Positions 7,944 through 16,622 of a stretch of 16,622 bases of DNA are shown here, one piece after another. The DNA is taken from NCBI GenBank assembly GCA_964408735.1, contig CAYPAX010000101.1, positions 1 through 16,622 of the forward strand, written 5' to 3'. Within the stretch, counting starts at the first letter, position 1. The number at the start of each line of letters is the position of its first letter. Source of the stretch: UBA7887 sp964408735 (GTDB lineage: Bacteria > Pseudomonadota > Alphaproteobacteria > UBA7887). The translations under genes and the position numbers were made by a program. Under the pieces are notes generated by a model. The model was not told the DNA's origin. It saw only the letters and a list, made by a program, of their open reading frames with translations, and did not search any database.

Positions 7944-8729
7944 ATGGAAGCGAGCAAAATCGAAGGCGCGGCGGAGGCACTTCTTGCCTCACGCACGAAG
8001 CATCGGCGCATGGCAGCCCTGCCCGACGGCATGCAGCCGCAGACCCCGGACGACGGCTATGCGGTCCAGGACGCTTTTATCGCCGCCCTTGGCCAGCCGT
8101 CGCCCGGCTGGAAGGTCGGCGGCACCAGCTCGCTGGCCCAGGAGATGCTCAAACTCAATGAGCCCTTCGCTGGCCGCCTGCTGGAGCCCTTGCGGCACGA
8201 TGCCCCCGCTGCGCTTTCCGCGGATGGTTTTTTCATGCGCGGTATCGAGGTCGAGTTCGCCTTGCGCCTCGGCCGCGACCTGGATGCCGCCGGCGCACCG
8301 TGGGACCAGGACAACGTGGGCGCTGCCGTTGCTGCGGTTCATCCCGCGATCGAGGTGGTCGATTCCCGCTTCGACGACTGGCTGACAGTCGGCACGCCGA
8401 ACCTGATCGCCGACAATGGCTGTCACGGCAGTCTGGTGCTCGGGCACGGCATCGAGGATTGGCGCGGTTTCGACCTGGCCGAGGTCGGCACGGAGCTGTG
8501 GATGAACGGCGAGCGCCTGACCACAGGCTCCGGCGCCGCCGTTATCGGCCACCCCCTGGCGGCCCTGGCCTGGCTCGCCAATCTCTGCCTCCGCCGCGGC
8601 GGCCAGCTCAGCGCCGGGCAGATCATTTCCACCGGCTCGACCTGCGACGCGCTGGGCTGGGCCGAATCCACCGACCGCATCGAGGGCCGATTTGGCGACC
8701 TTGGCTCGGTCTCCGTCACTTTCAGTTAG
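7944..8729 (+). CDS. 2-keto-4-pentenoate hydratase / FAH-fold family protein
   Basis: This 261-residue protein matches the MhpD/HpaH/XylJ hydratase group in length and motifs. Members add water to 2-hydroxy-2,4-dienoates formed after aromatic meta-cleavage, and related proteins are decarboxylases. Seen are GWKVGGTS (K57), the metal ligands E102 and E104 in IEVEFAL with E137 in AIEVVDSR (equivalent to the E-x-E...E site of MhpD), then IADNGCHGSLVLG, and STGSTCDALGW near the end. The protein is cytoplasmic. The start ATG at 7944 has AGGGGAA at 5 nt; an in-frame ATG at 7863 lacks a ribosome site and would add an unrelated leader. The cyclase-family gene follows after 9 nt, so the two form an operon. 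No ring-cleavage dioxygenase or aldolase is in the window, so the substrate is open. Confidence 0.85.
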   Translation: MEASKIEGAAEALLASRTKHRRMAALPDGMQPQTPDDGYAVQDAFIAALGQPSPGWKVGGTSSLAQEMLKLNEPFAGRLLEPLRHDAPAALSADGFFMRGIEVEFALRLGRDLDAAGAPWDQDNVGAAVAAVHPAIEVVDSRFDDWLTVGTPNLIADNGCHGSLVLGHGIEDWRGFDLAEVGTELWMNGERLTTGSGAAVIGHPLAALAWLANLCLRRGGQLSAGQIISTGSTCDALGWAESTDRIEGRFGDLGSVSVTFS

Positions 8730-8738
8730 GGGCAGGCC

Positions 8739-9764
8739 ATGACCAGCCGTTGGCGAAATCGCCCCGAGGGGGCCAATTGGGGTGAGTTCGGCGATGACGA
8801 CCAGCTCGGCCGTCTCAATCTGCTGACGCCCACCAAGGTGCGCCAGGGGGTCGACGAGGTGCGCGAGGGCATCACCTTCTGCCTCTCGCTGCCTCTCGAC
8901 TATCCGGGCGGCAGCGTGCTCAACCCGCGGCGCAAGCCGCCGCGTCTGGCAGCGACGGTGCGCGACGGCCGGGCCAACTACGTCTATCCCATGAGCCTGG
9001 AAGATCCCGATCACAGCGACGTGGTCTGCGATGACACGGTTCTGCTCACCTTACAATACTCGACCCAGTTCGACAGCCTGGCCCATGTCGGCGGCATGTT
9101 CGATGCTGACGGCGACGGTGAGCCGGAACCTGTCTTCTACAATGGCTGGCGCGGCGGCGAGCATGTCCTGGCGCCGGCGGACGAGAGCATGATCGAGGGT
9201 GTCGCGGCTGAGCGTCTCGGCATCGAGAACATGGCCGCCCACGGGGTGCAGGGACGGGGCGTCATGATCGACCTCGAGCGCCATGTCGGGCGTGCCCGCG
9301 AATGGATCGATCACGCGCGGCTGATGGCGATCCTCGACGAAGACGGCGTCGAGATCGAAAGCGGCGACATGGTCTGTCTTTACACCGGGTTTGCCGACAT
9401 GTTGCTGGAGATGGGCGGCGAGCCCGACGAGCGGGTGCACGATAGCTGCGCCGTTCTCGACGGCCGCGATCCGGCGCTGCTGCAATGGATAACTGACAGC
9501 GGCATCGCGGTGCTGATCGCGGACAACTACGCCGTCGAAGGCCACCCGGCCAGAACGCCGGGCGCGGCGGCGCCCTATGCGGCGCTGCCGCTGCACGAGC
9601 ATTGCCTGTTCAAGCTCGGCCTGCATCTCGGCGAGCTCTTCCATCTCGGCCCGCTCGCCCACTGGCTGCGCGAGCACGGTCGCACCCGCTTTCTCTTGAC
9701 CGCCTCGCCGCTCCGCCTGCCCGGCGCCGTCGGCTCGCCGGTGCCGGCGGTGGCGACGGTTTAG
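8739..9764 (+). CDS. Cyclase family (PF04199) metal-dependent hydrolase
   Basis: This 341-residue protein belongs to the large form of the cyclase/kynurenine-formamidase-like fold. Most characterised relatives are Mn- or Zn-dependent amidohydrolases or lactonases. Seen are the GANWGEFGDDDQLGRLN opening typical of the long subgroup, QFDSLAHVGG at about 110-119 (H116), GRGVMIDL (172-179), GDMVCLYTGF (209-218), IADNYAVE (260-267) and LPLHEHCLFKLGLHLGE (283-299). The classical HxGTHxDxPxH motif is not present; in its place is QFDSLAH followed by a DADGDG loop (122-127). There is no signal peptide. GGGGCAGG precedes the ATG directly after the hydratase stop, suggesting coupled translation. The stop lies 8 nt from the stop of the convergent epoxide hydrolase gene, with no separate terminator hairpin visible. 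The substrate is unknown; a lactone or cyclic diketone would suit the neighbours, but that is inference. Confidence 0.85.
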   Translation: MTSRWRNRPEGANWGEFGDDDQLGRLNLLTPTKVRQGVDEVREGITFCLSLPLDYPGGSVLNPRRKPPRLAATVRDGRANYVYPMSLEDPDHSDVVCDDTVLLTLQYSTQFDSLAHVGGMFDADGDGEPEPVFYNGWRGGEHVLAPADESMIEGVAAERLGIENMAAHGVQGRGVMIDLERHVGRAREWIDHARLMAILDEDGVEIESGDMVCLYTGFADMLLEMGGEPDERVHDSCAVLDGRDPALLQWITDSGIAVLIADNYAVEGHPARTPGAAAPYAALPLHEHCLFKLGLHLGELFHLGPLAHWLREHGRTRFLLTASPLRLPGAVGSPVPAVATV

Positions 9765-9772
9765 ACTCTACT

Positions 9773-10267
9773 CTACTCGGCGAAGGCGCCGGTGTAGGTG
9801 GCGAGGTCGAAATAGTCGCGCCAGACGGCGATCTTGCCGTCGCGCATCTCGAAGACGCCGGTGCAGGGAAGGTCGACGCGCTTGTCGCCGATGCGGGTGC
9901 GGTCCATGCGCTCGGCGATGACGATATCGCCGTCGGCGACGATGGTGATCACTTCCCATTCGGTCTCCGACCAATTGCCGACGAAGCCGCCGATGAAAGC
10001 TTGCAGGTTCTCGTGCCCGGACACGGGATCGAGCATCATGTTGTGGTAGGTGCCGTCCGCGGTGAAATAGGTGACCAGCTCGGCCGGGTCGAGGTTGGAC
10101 CAGGCGGCGATGAAGGCGCGAATGATGCGCTCGTTGTTCGACATGACGCTTCCTTCATGATGTTCCGCCAGTGCCGCGTTCGGGGCAGAGGCAATGGCCG
10201 CTGCGGCGCCAAGCGCCGTCATGGCGAGAATTCGGCGTCGCGAAGTCGTGGCAGTTGTATCAGACAT
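9773..10267 (-). CDS. Limonene-1,2-epoxide hydrolase-like protein with Tat signal
   Basis: This 164-residue SnoaL/NTF2-fold protein begins with a twin-arginine-type signal (TSRRRILAMTALG, then AAAAIASA), with cleavage probably after ALA (about residue 34). The mature domain keeps every catalytic residue known for Rhodococcus limonene-1,2-epoxide hydrolase: Y74 and N76 (TYHN), R120 and D122 (ERMD), W149 and D151 (WRDYFD). Five of these sit at constant offsets of 19-21 from Y53, N55, R99, D101 and D132 of that enzyme, so one-step epoxide hydration is a good prediction. The start ATG at 10267 has GGAGAAAG at a 5-nt spacing. A second in-frame ATG at 10144 (M42), just after the signal, also has a strong ribosome site and would give a cytoplasmic form. 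Its divergent neighbour is a MarR regulator, likely its repressor. The real substrate is unknown. Confidence 0.85.
   Translation of the reverse strand: MSDTTATTSRRRILAMTALGAAAAIASAPNAALAEHHEGSVMSNNERIIRAFIAAWSNLDPAELVTYFTADGTYHNMMLDPVSGHENLQAFIGGFVGNWSETEWEVITIVADGDIVIAERMDRTRIGDKRVDLPCTGVFEMRDGKIAVWRDYFDLATYTGAFAE
10142..10156 (-). promoter_or_regulatory. Internal ribosome binding site and second start of the epoxide hydrolase gene
   Basis: On the minus strand GAAGGAAGCGTC precedes an in-frame ATG (10144-10142): a GAAGGA core with 6 nt to the start. Translation from here yields 123 residues beginning MSNNERII, the natural N-terminus of a compact LEH-fold enzyme, without the Tat signal. Either both starts are used or this is a relic of the gene before it gained an export signal. 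Confidence 0.4.
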
Positions 10268-10359
10268 GGGCTTTCTCCAGAGCAGGATAATGTGGCTGTC
10301 GATGCGGTGGCGTGTCGCCTTGACAACCCGACAGGGGCAATCGACCCTGAGGGGTGGCA

Positions 10360-10378
10360 AGGACGCTGCAGAAGTCCT
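10360..10378. promoter_or_regulatory. Small inverted repeat in the epoxide hydrolase leader
   Basis: AGGAC (10360-10364) and GTCCT (10374-10378) flank 9 nt, and GCA/TGC outside them pair with one bulge. It lies in the roughly 115-nt untranslated leader expected upstream of the epoxide hydrolase. It could be a weak RNA hairpin or a secondary regulator site, and may be chance in GC-rich DNA. Confidence 0.15.
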
Positions 10379-10388
10379 GCACTAGGAA

Positions 10389-10411
10389 ATAATACACTAA
10401 AGTATGGTATT
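10389..10411. promoter_or_regulatory. Candidate MarR operator with embedded -10 box
   Basis: An imperfect 21-bp dyad at 10391-10411 has outer arms AATAC and GTATT and matching inner TA steps, 14 of 20 positions symmetric by hand count. It ends 6 bp before the MarR start codon. On the minus strand a TATTAT box (10394-10389) overlaps its edge and could be the -10 of the epoxide hydrolase promoter, though no good -35 is visible. MarR proteins commonly bind such dyads over divergent promoters; binding here is inferred. Confidence 0.45.
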
Positions 10412-10417
10412 TCCGCA

Positions 10418-10861
10418 ATGCAAGATTCCGGCTTCGAACGAAATCTCGGCTTTCTATTGGGTGATGTGGCGCGGCTTACGCGCACGGCCTTCGACAAGCG
10501 TGTACAGCCGCTCGGGCTGACGCGCTCCCAGTGGTGGGTGTTGACCTATGTCTTTCGCGACCAGGGCCTGACCCAGTCTGAGCTTGCCGGGCACCTGGAA
10601 CTGGGCAAGGTCGCGATGGGAAAGCTGATCGACCGCCTCGAGGCCAAAGGCTGGCTGGAGCGCAGGTACGACCCACAGGACCGACGCATCAGGCGCATCT
10701 ATCTGATGCCCGCGGCCGAGCCCTTGCTGGACGCCATGCGCGAGCCGTCCCAGGACCTCTACGGCATGCTTGTCGCCGGCCTGTCAAATGCCGAACAGGA
10801 GCGCCTGGTCGATACGCTGATCACGGTGCGCCAGAACCTGCTCGACGATAGTGGGCGCTAG
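10418..10861 (+). CDS. MarR family transcriptional regulator
   Basis: This 147-residue winged-helix regulator has the normal MarR length. A helical dimerisation segment (residues 8-32, GFLLGDVARLTRTAFDKRVQ) leads into TRSQWWVLTYVF. The helix-turn-helix follows at 51-74 (LTQSELAGHLELGKVAMGKLIDRL), then the wing GWLERRYDPQDRRIRRIYL with the conserved D86 and R89/R90, and a C-terminal dimer helix. MarR proteins are usually repressors released by small phenolic or lipophilic ligands. The ATG at 10418 fits the family N-terminus; there is no convincing Shine-Dalgarno upstream, only an AT-rich dyad, so translation may be weak or near-leaderless. It diverges from the epoxide hydrolase (150 bp apart), its likely target, and its stop is 2 bp from the stop of the convergent oxidoreductase. 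Confidence 0.93.
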   Translation: MQDSGFERNLGFLLGDVARLTRTAFDKRVQPLGLTRSQWWVLTYVFRDQGLTQSELAGHLELGKVAMGKLIDRLEAKGWLERRYDPQDRRIRRIYLMPAAEPLLDAMREPSQDLYGMLVAGLSNAEQERLVDTLITVRQNLLDDSGR

Positions 10862-10863
10862 AT

Positions 10864-11874
10864 TTACCCGAGCTTGATCATCAGCTTGCCGAAATTGTCG
10901 CCGCTGAAGAGGCGCAGCAGGGTGTCGGGGAATTTTTCGATGCCGCCTTCGACAATGTCCTCGCGGCACTTGAGGCTGCCGTCGGCGCGCCAGGCGGCCA
11001 TGTCCTCGAGCATGGCGGGCCACTTGTCGCGATAGTCGAAATAGATGAAGCCCTGAATGCGCAGGCGCCGCGGCACGGCGAAGATGACATTGCGCAGGGC
11101 ATCGAGCGGCCCGGTGGCGTTGTATTGCGAGATGGCGCCGCAGAGCACCAGGCGGCCGAACTCCCGCATATGGGCAAGCGCCGCATCCAGCGTCTCGCCG
11201 CCGACATTGTCGAAAAAGACGTCGACGCCGCCCGGACAGGCGCGCTTGATGCCGGCGTGCAGGGCTTCGTCCTTGTAGTCGATGGCCGCATCGAAGCCGA
11301 GTTCCTCGGTCAGGTAGCGGCACTTTTCCGTCCCCCCGGCGATGCCGACAGCACGGCAGCCCTTGATGCGTGCGATCTGCCCGACATGGGCGCCGACCGA
11401 GCCTGCCGCGCCCGATACCAGCACCGTCTCGTCGGCCTTCGGCTGGCCCACTTCCATCAGGCCGCAATAGGCCGTGAGCCCGGCAATGCCTAGGGTGTTG
11501 AGCCAAAGCGGATCGGCGCCGAGGGCGCGGTCCGCCTTCATCAGGTCGCTGCCGTCGGTGATGGCGTATTCCTGCACCCCACCCATGCCGGCAACGAGGT
11601 CGCCCGCGGCGAAGCCGGAGTTTCTGGACTCCACCACCTCGCCGACGGTAAGCGCCCGCATGACATCGCCGAGCTTGAGCGGCGGCACATAGGAGGGGCG
11701 ATCGTTCATCCAGCCGCGCATGGCAGGATCGACCGACATATAGGTGTTCCTGACCAGCACCTCGCCCTCGCCGGGCTCACCGACGGGCTCCTCCGACCGC
11801 TCCCAGTCGCCCGGTTTCGGTAATCCCTGCGGCCGGGCGGCAAGACGGATCTGATGGTTGATCGGCTGGTTCAT
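10864..11874 (-). CDS. NADP-dependent oxidoreductase, zinc-free MDR (CurA/alkenal reductase-like)
   Basis: This 336-residue medium-chain dehydrogenase/reductase belongs to the zinc-independent enone reductase group (leukotriene B4 12-hydroxydehydrogenase, CurA, YncB). Members reduce the C=C bond of alpha,beta-unsaturated carbonyls with NADPH. Seen are the N-terminal substrate domain with YMSVDPAMRGWM (45-56), the nucleotide site VSGAAGSVGAHVGQIA (153-168), DVFFDNVGGETLDAAL (218-233), GRLVLCGAISQYN (240-252) and FIYFDY with a conserved tyrosine pair (276-281). The cysteine and histidine zinc ligands of alcohol dehydrogenases are absent. The start ATG at 11874 has GAGGAG at 6 nt. It follows the HAD gene by 10 nt and appears to be the last gene of the secA operon, ending 2 bp from the convergent marR. 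By neighbourhood it could also work with the epoxide hydrolase set; the substrate is unknown. Confidence 0.92.
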   Translation of the reverse strand: MNQPINHQIRLAARPQGLPKPGDWERSEEPVGEPGEGEVLVRNTYMSVDPAMRGWMNDRPSYVPPLKLGDVMRALTVGEVVESRNSGFAAGDLVAGMGGVQEYAITDGSDLMKADRALGADPLWLNTLGIAGLTAYCGLMEVGQPKADETVLVSGAAGSVGAHVGQIARIKGCRAVGIAGGTEKCRYLTEELGFDAAIDYKDEALHAGIKRACPGGVDVFFDNVGGETLDAALAHMREFGRLVLCGAISQYNATGPLDALRNVIFAVPRRLRIQGFIYFDYRDKWPAMLEDMAAWRADGSLKCREDIVEGGIEKFPDTLLRLFSGDNFGKLMIKLG

Positions 11875-11884
11875 TGTTTTCTCC

Positions 11885-12754
11885 TCACCAAATGAGTGCC
11901 GGGATGGCGCGGTCGGGGGTGATGGCGTGCTTGGCGCAGAGAGCTTCGATGCGCTCCGGTGGGGCAAGCTCGCCCCAGGCGATTCCCAGCGGCTCGGCGA
12001 GGATGCCGCCGAGCACGAGCACGGTCTCAAGGCCGGCCGCCGAGGCGCCGGCGATATCGGTCTCCAGACTGTCGCCGATGGCCCAGACCCTCTCGCGCAC
12101 GGTGCCGTCGAGCAAAGCGAAGCAGGCTTCGTAGACCGCGGCGTGGGGCTTGCCGAAATAGTGCACCGGCCCGCCCAGCGCCGCGTAGGAGTCCGCCAGG
12201 GCGCCGGCACACAGCACCCGCTGTCCCGAATGCCGCACCACCACGCGGTCGGGATTGGTGCAGATCATGGGCAGCGCGCGTTGGGCGGCTGTGGCTAGCG
12301 CCGGCTGGTACTTGTCCAGCGGATCGTTGTCGTCCTCGATGCCCGTGTTGAGCAGAAAGTCGGCCTCGTCGACAGCAACGGCGCTGTAGTCCAAACCGTC
12401 GAGCAGGTTGGCGTCGCGCGCGGGCCCGAGATAGTGATAGCGGCGGCCGAGATTAGCGAAGTCGCCTGCGCGCGCTTCCAGAGCCTGGCGGCTGGCCTCG
12501 CCCGACGAGACGATGCGGTCGTAATACTCGTCGCCGATGCCCATGCCGGCCAGGCGCTCGGCCACCATGCCTTCGCGCCGTGGTGCGTTGGACAGCAGGA
12601 TGATCCGCTTGCCGCGGGCGCGCAGCTCGGCCAGGCATTCGCGGGCGCCGTCGTAGGGCGCGGTGCCGTCCATCACCACGCCCCAGAGATCGAGGATCAG
12701 GGCGTCGAAGCGATCGGCGATATCGCGGACCTGTCGGTGGGTAGTGATCGTCAT
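11885..12754 (-). CDS. TIGR01459-type HAD-IIA family hydrolase
   Basis: This 289-residue HAD phosphatase is of the class IIA cap type (NagD/4-nitrophenylphosphatase-like, TIGR01459 group). Motif I is LILDLWGVVMDG with nucleophile D22; the usual second aspartate is replaced by tryptophan, as I recall is normal for this subgroup. Motif II is LLSNAPR (S55), motif III FGKPH (K202), and motif IV IGDSLETDIAGA (D228, D233). The cap domain lies between, about residues 85-190. It probably dephosphorylates a small cytoplasmic sugar or nucleotide phosphate, substrate unknown. The ATG at 12754 overlaps the DUF2125 stop in an ATGA junction, implying translational coupling. In many alphaproteobacteria, to my recollection, such a protein is encoded near DUF2125 or riboflavin-kinase genes. 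Confidence 0.9.
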   Translation of the reverse strand: MTITTHRQVRDIADRFDALILDLWGVVMDGTAPYDGARECLAELRARGKRIILLSNAPRREGMVAERLAGMGIGDEYYDRIVSSGEASRQALEARAGDFANLGRRYHYLGPARDANLLDGLDYSAVAVDEADFLLNTGIEDDNDPLDKYQPALATAAQRALPMICTNPDRVVVRHSGQRVLCAGALADSYAALGGPVHYFGKPHAAVYEACFALLDGTVRERVWAIGDSLETDIAGASAAGLETVLVLGGILAEPLGIAWGELAPPERIEALCAKHAITPDRAIPALIW

Positions 12755-13782
12755 GTCGATGGGGCCTCGAAGACTGGCGGCACGGTGATAAGCGGGACCG
12801 GCCCGGCACTGAGAACGCCGTCGCGGATGGTGATCGGTACCCTGACCAGCGGGCGCGGGTCGTCCGCCGTGGTCTCCGCCAACAGGGCCAGGGCGATCTT
12901 GGCTGCCGTGGCGGCATCGCGGGCCATGGCGCCGGCCGCCTCGAAGCCGTCGATCAACGCATCGTGGCCGCGAATACCCGCCCGCAAGGTGACCAGCGGC
13001 CGTAACGCGGCGTCGAGCGCCAGTGTTCCTTCCGCTTCGATTTCCAGCGCACCCCAATAGAGCGTCAGGCGATGGGCCTCGATGGTACCGCCGGCATCGC
13101 GCCAATGGGCGGCCGAGGCGCCGTCGAGCCGCTCGGGCACGGGCCCCGCCAATGTGGTGTCCGCCTGCAGAAGCCTGACCTCCCGCCCCAGCGCGCCGCC
13201 TGTGCCTTCCGGCAGCAAGATGGTGTCGGCGATGACGACCGTATCCAGTGTGCCGGGAGTTGCCGGTCGCCGGGCATGGGCTTGTAGAGCGGCGACCAGA
13301 ACGCTGGCGACGGCGCCCTCGAAGCCGATCTGTAAATTGCGGATGTCGGCGGAAAGCTGGCCGGGCTCGTATCCCGAATCGAGCGTCAGGCTGGCGCGCG
13401 CCGACTCGGCGCCGGCTTCCAGCACAACCGGCCGCGAGGCCTCGGGGGAGAGCGTGATGCGATGCTGCCCTTCGAGAACGGCGATGTAATGGCGCAGGTC
13501 CCAGGGCTGGACATGGATGTGCACCAGCTCGCCCTGCCACTGCCAGGGCAGGGAGGCTTGCGGGCGGGCCAACACCGGTGCCTTGAGCTCGGTGCTGAGG
13601 CGGTAGGGGTAGCCGAATGTGCGCTTCTGGTCGAACGCCGCGACCCAGCCGTCGCCTTGCCAATCCACGACGGCGGCGTCGACTTCGCTTTCGGCACGGT
13701 CGGCCAGGTGGAACCAGTAGCCCGTATAGCCGATGGCGCCGAGGGCGAGACAGGCATAGACGCCGATCAGGAGCCTGGGCAT
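12751..13782 (-). CDS. DUF2125 domain-containing membrane-anchored protein
   Basis: This 343-residue protein has one N-terminal hydrophobic segment (about residues 4-23, LLIGVYACLALGAIGYTGYW) followed by a large extracytoplasmic domain rich in beta-type strands. The order of features, FGYPYRLSTELKAPVL then a region with PWDLRHYIAVLEGQH and a late GALEIEAEGTLALD strand, matches DUF2125, a family widespread in alphaproteobacteria with no known biochemical function. By its fold pattern it may be related to AsmA/YdgA-like envelope proteins; that is a guess. It starts 7 nt after secA and overlaps the HAD gene by 4 nt. Its own Shine-Dalgarno is poor, so it likely depends on coupling to secA translation. 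Confidence 0.85.
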   Translation of the reverse strand: MPRLLIGVYACLALGAIGYTGYWFHLADRAESEVDAAVVDWQGDGWVAAFDQKRTFGYPYRLSTELKAPVLARPQASLPWQWQGELVHIHVQPWDLRHYIAVLEGQHRITLSPEASRPVVLEAGAESARASLTLDSGYEPGQLSADIRNLQIGFEGAVASVLVAALQAHARRPATPGTLDTVVIADTILLPEGTGGALGREVRLLQADTTLAGPVPERLDGASAAHWRDAGGTIEAHRLTLYWGALEIEAEGTLALDAALRPLVTLRAGIRGHDALIDGFEAAGAMARDAATAAKIALALLAETTADDPRPLVRVPITIRDGVLSAGPVPLITVPPVFEAPST

Positions 13783-13789
13783 GAAGCGG

Positions 13790-16474
<2,685 letters not shown>

Positions 16475-16509
16475 GCGGGACCTCTAGATGCCGGGAATGG
16501 CACCCGCAT

Positions 16510-16538
16510 CAGATAAGCCTCGCTTGTTACGCTGTCAA
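16510..16538 (-). promoter_or_regulatory. Sigma70-type promoter of the secA operon
   Basis: On the minus strand a perfect TTGACA (-35, 16538-16533) is followed after 17 bp by TATCTG (16515-16510), or after 16 bp by TTATCT. Transcription would start near 16503, leaving an untranslated leader of about 30 nt that contains the AGAGGT ribosome site. The -10 is weak but the -35 and location are good. Confidence 0.55.
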
Positions 16539-16622
16539 CGCGGGCGCTGGGGCGCATGGGGCGTTGGCAAGGGCGATCGCATCGGCGTCGATGCTTCGAC
16601 CATGGCGGCCAATGCATCGCTG
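16539..16622. other. Window-edge region without a supportable gene
   Basis: Between the secA promoter and the window end there are plus-strand ATGs at 16554, 16591 and 16602, any of which could open a divergent gene. The remaining 20-70 bases are too few, none has a clear ribosome site, and no family can be recognised. A peptidyl-prolyl isomerase or argJ gene would be typical upstream of secA in alphaproteobacteria, but the sequence here does not show it. Confidence 0.2.

Noticed and set aside
7989..9014. Minus-strand open frame opposite the hydratase and cyclase genes
   Set aside because: It spans two genes with strong motifs and good ribosome sites on the other strand and shows no domain of its own.
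10840..10900. Bidirectional terminator between marR and the oxidoreductase
   Set aside because: The stops are 2 bp apart and the only nearby symmetry, around TGATCA, is too short and lacks a U tract.
12841..13663. Fusion of the HAD protein with a long upstream region
   Set aside because: The longer frame is a shadow of DUF2125 in another phase; the HAD domain starts cleanly at the ATGA junction at 12754.

Overview
This is a high-GC, gene-dense chromosomal window from what is most likely an alphaproteobacterium, with a Rhodospirillales-like flavour. That guess rests on a TIGR01459-type HAD protein and a DUF2125 protein lying directly behind secA, a two-subunit 2-oxoacid:ferredoxin oxidoreductase with a fused gamma-alpha chain, and DUF2927-type and SecA sequences that look alphaproteobacterial. 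No RNA genes, CRISPR arrays or phage genes were seen.

Left block, minus strand (about 50-7720), read right to left: korA and korB (2-oxoacid, probably 2-oxoglutarate, ferredoxin oxidoreductase, overlapping by 11 bp), a Tat-exported DUF2927-like putative metalloprotease, pepN (M1 aminopeptidase N), and a soluble double-PAS histidine kinase. The kinase stops at its N box and lacks the rest of the ATPase domain. The sequence beyond the break (about 1-52) resembles the end of an insertion sequence, so the kinase is probably a disrupted gene.

Middle block (about 7721-10861). A 223-bp divergent region carries a perfect 5-1-5 palindrome. Two tightly spaced plus-strand genes follow: a 2-keto-4-pentenoate hydratase/FAH-fold protein and a cyclase-family metal hydrolase. 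They converge on a minus-strand limonene-1,2-epoxide-hydrolase-like enzyme that has a Tat signal and a second, well-supported internal start. Divergent from it is a MarR regulator, and a dyad that could be its operator lies between the two. Together with the enone reductase just beyond, these genes look like a small regulated set for epoxide, terpenoid or ring-cleavage chemistry. That function is inferred.

Right block, minus strand (10864-16474): an apparent four-gene operon, secA - DUF2125 - HAD phosphatase - zinc-independent NADP-dependent oxidoreductase. Gaps are 7 nt, then a 4-nt overlap, then 10 nt. A good sigma70-type promoter (perfect TTGACA -35) lies about 35-65 bp upstream of secA. 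The last 84 bases hold no gene I can support.
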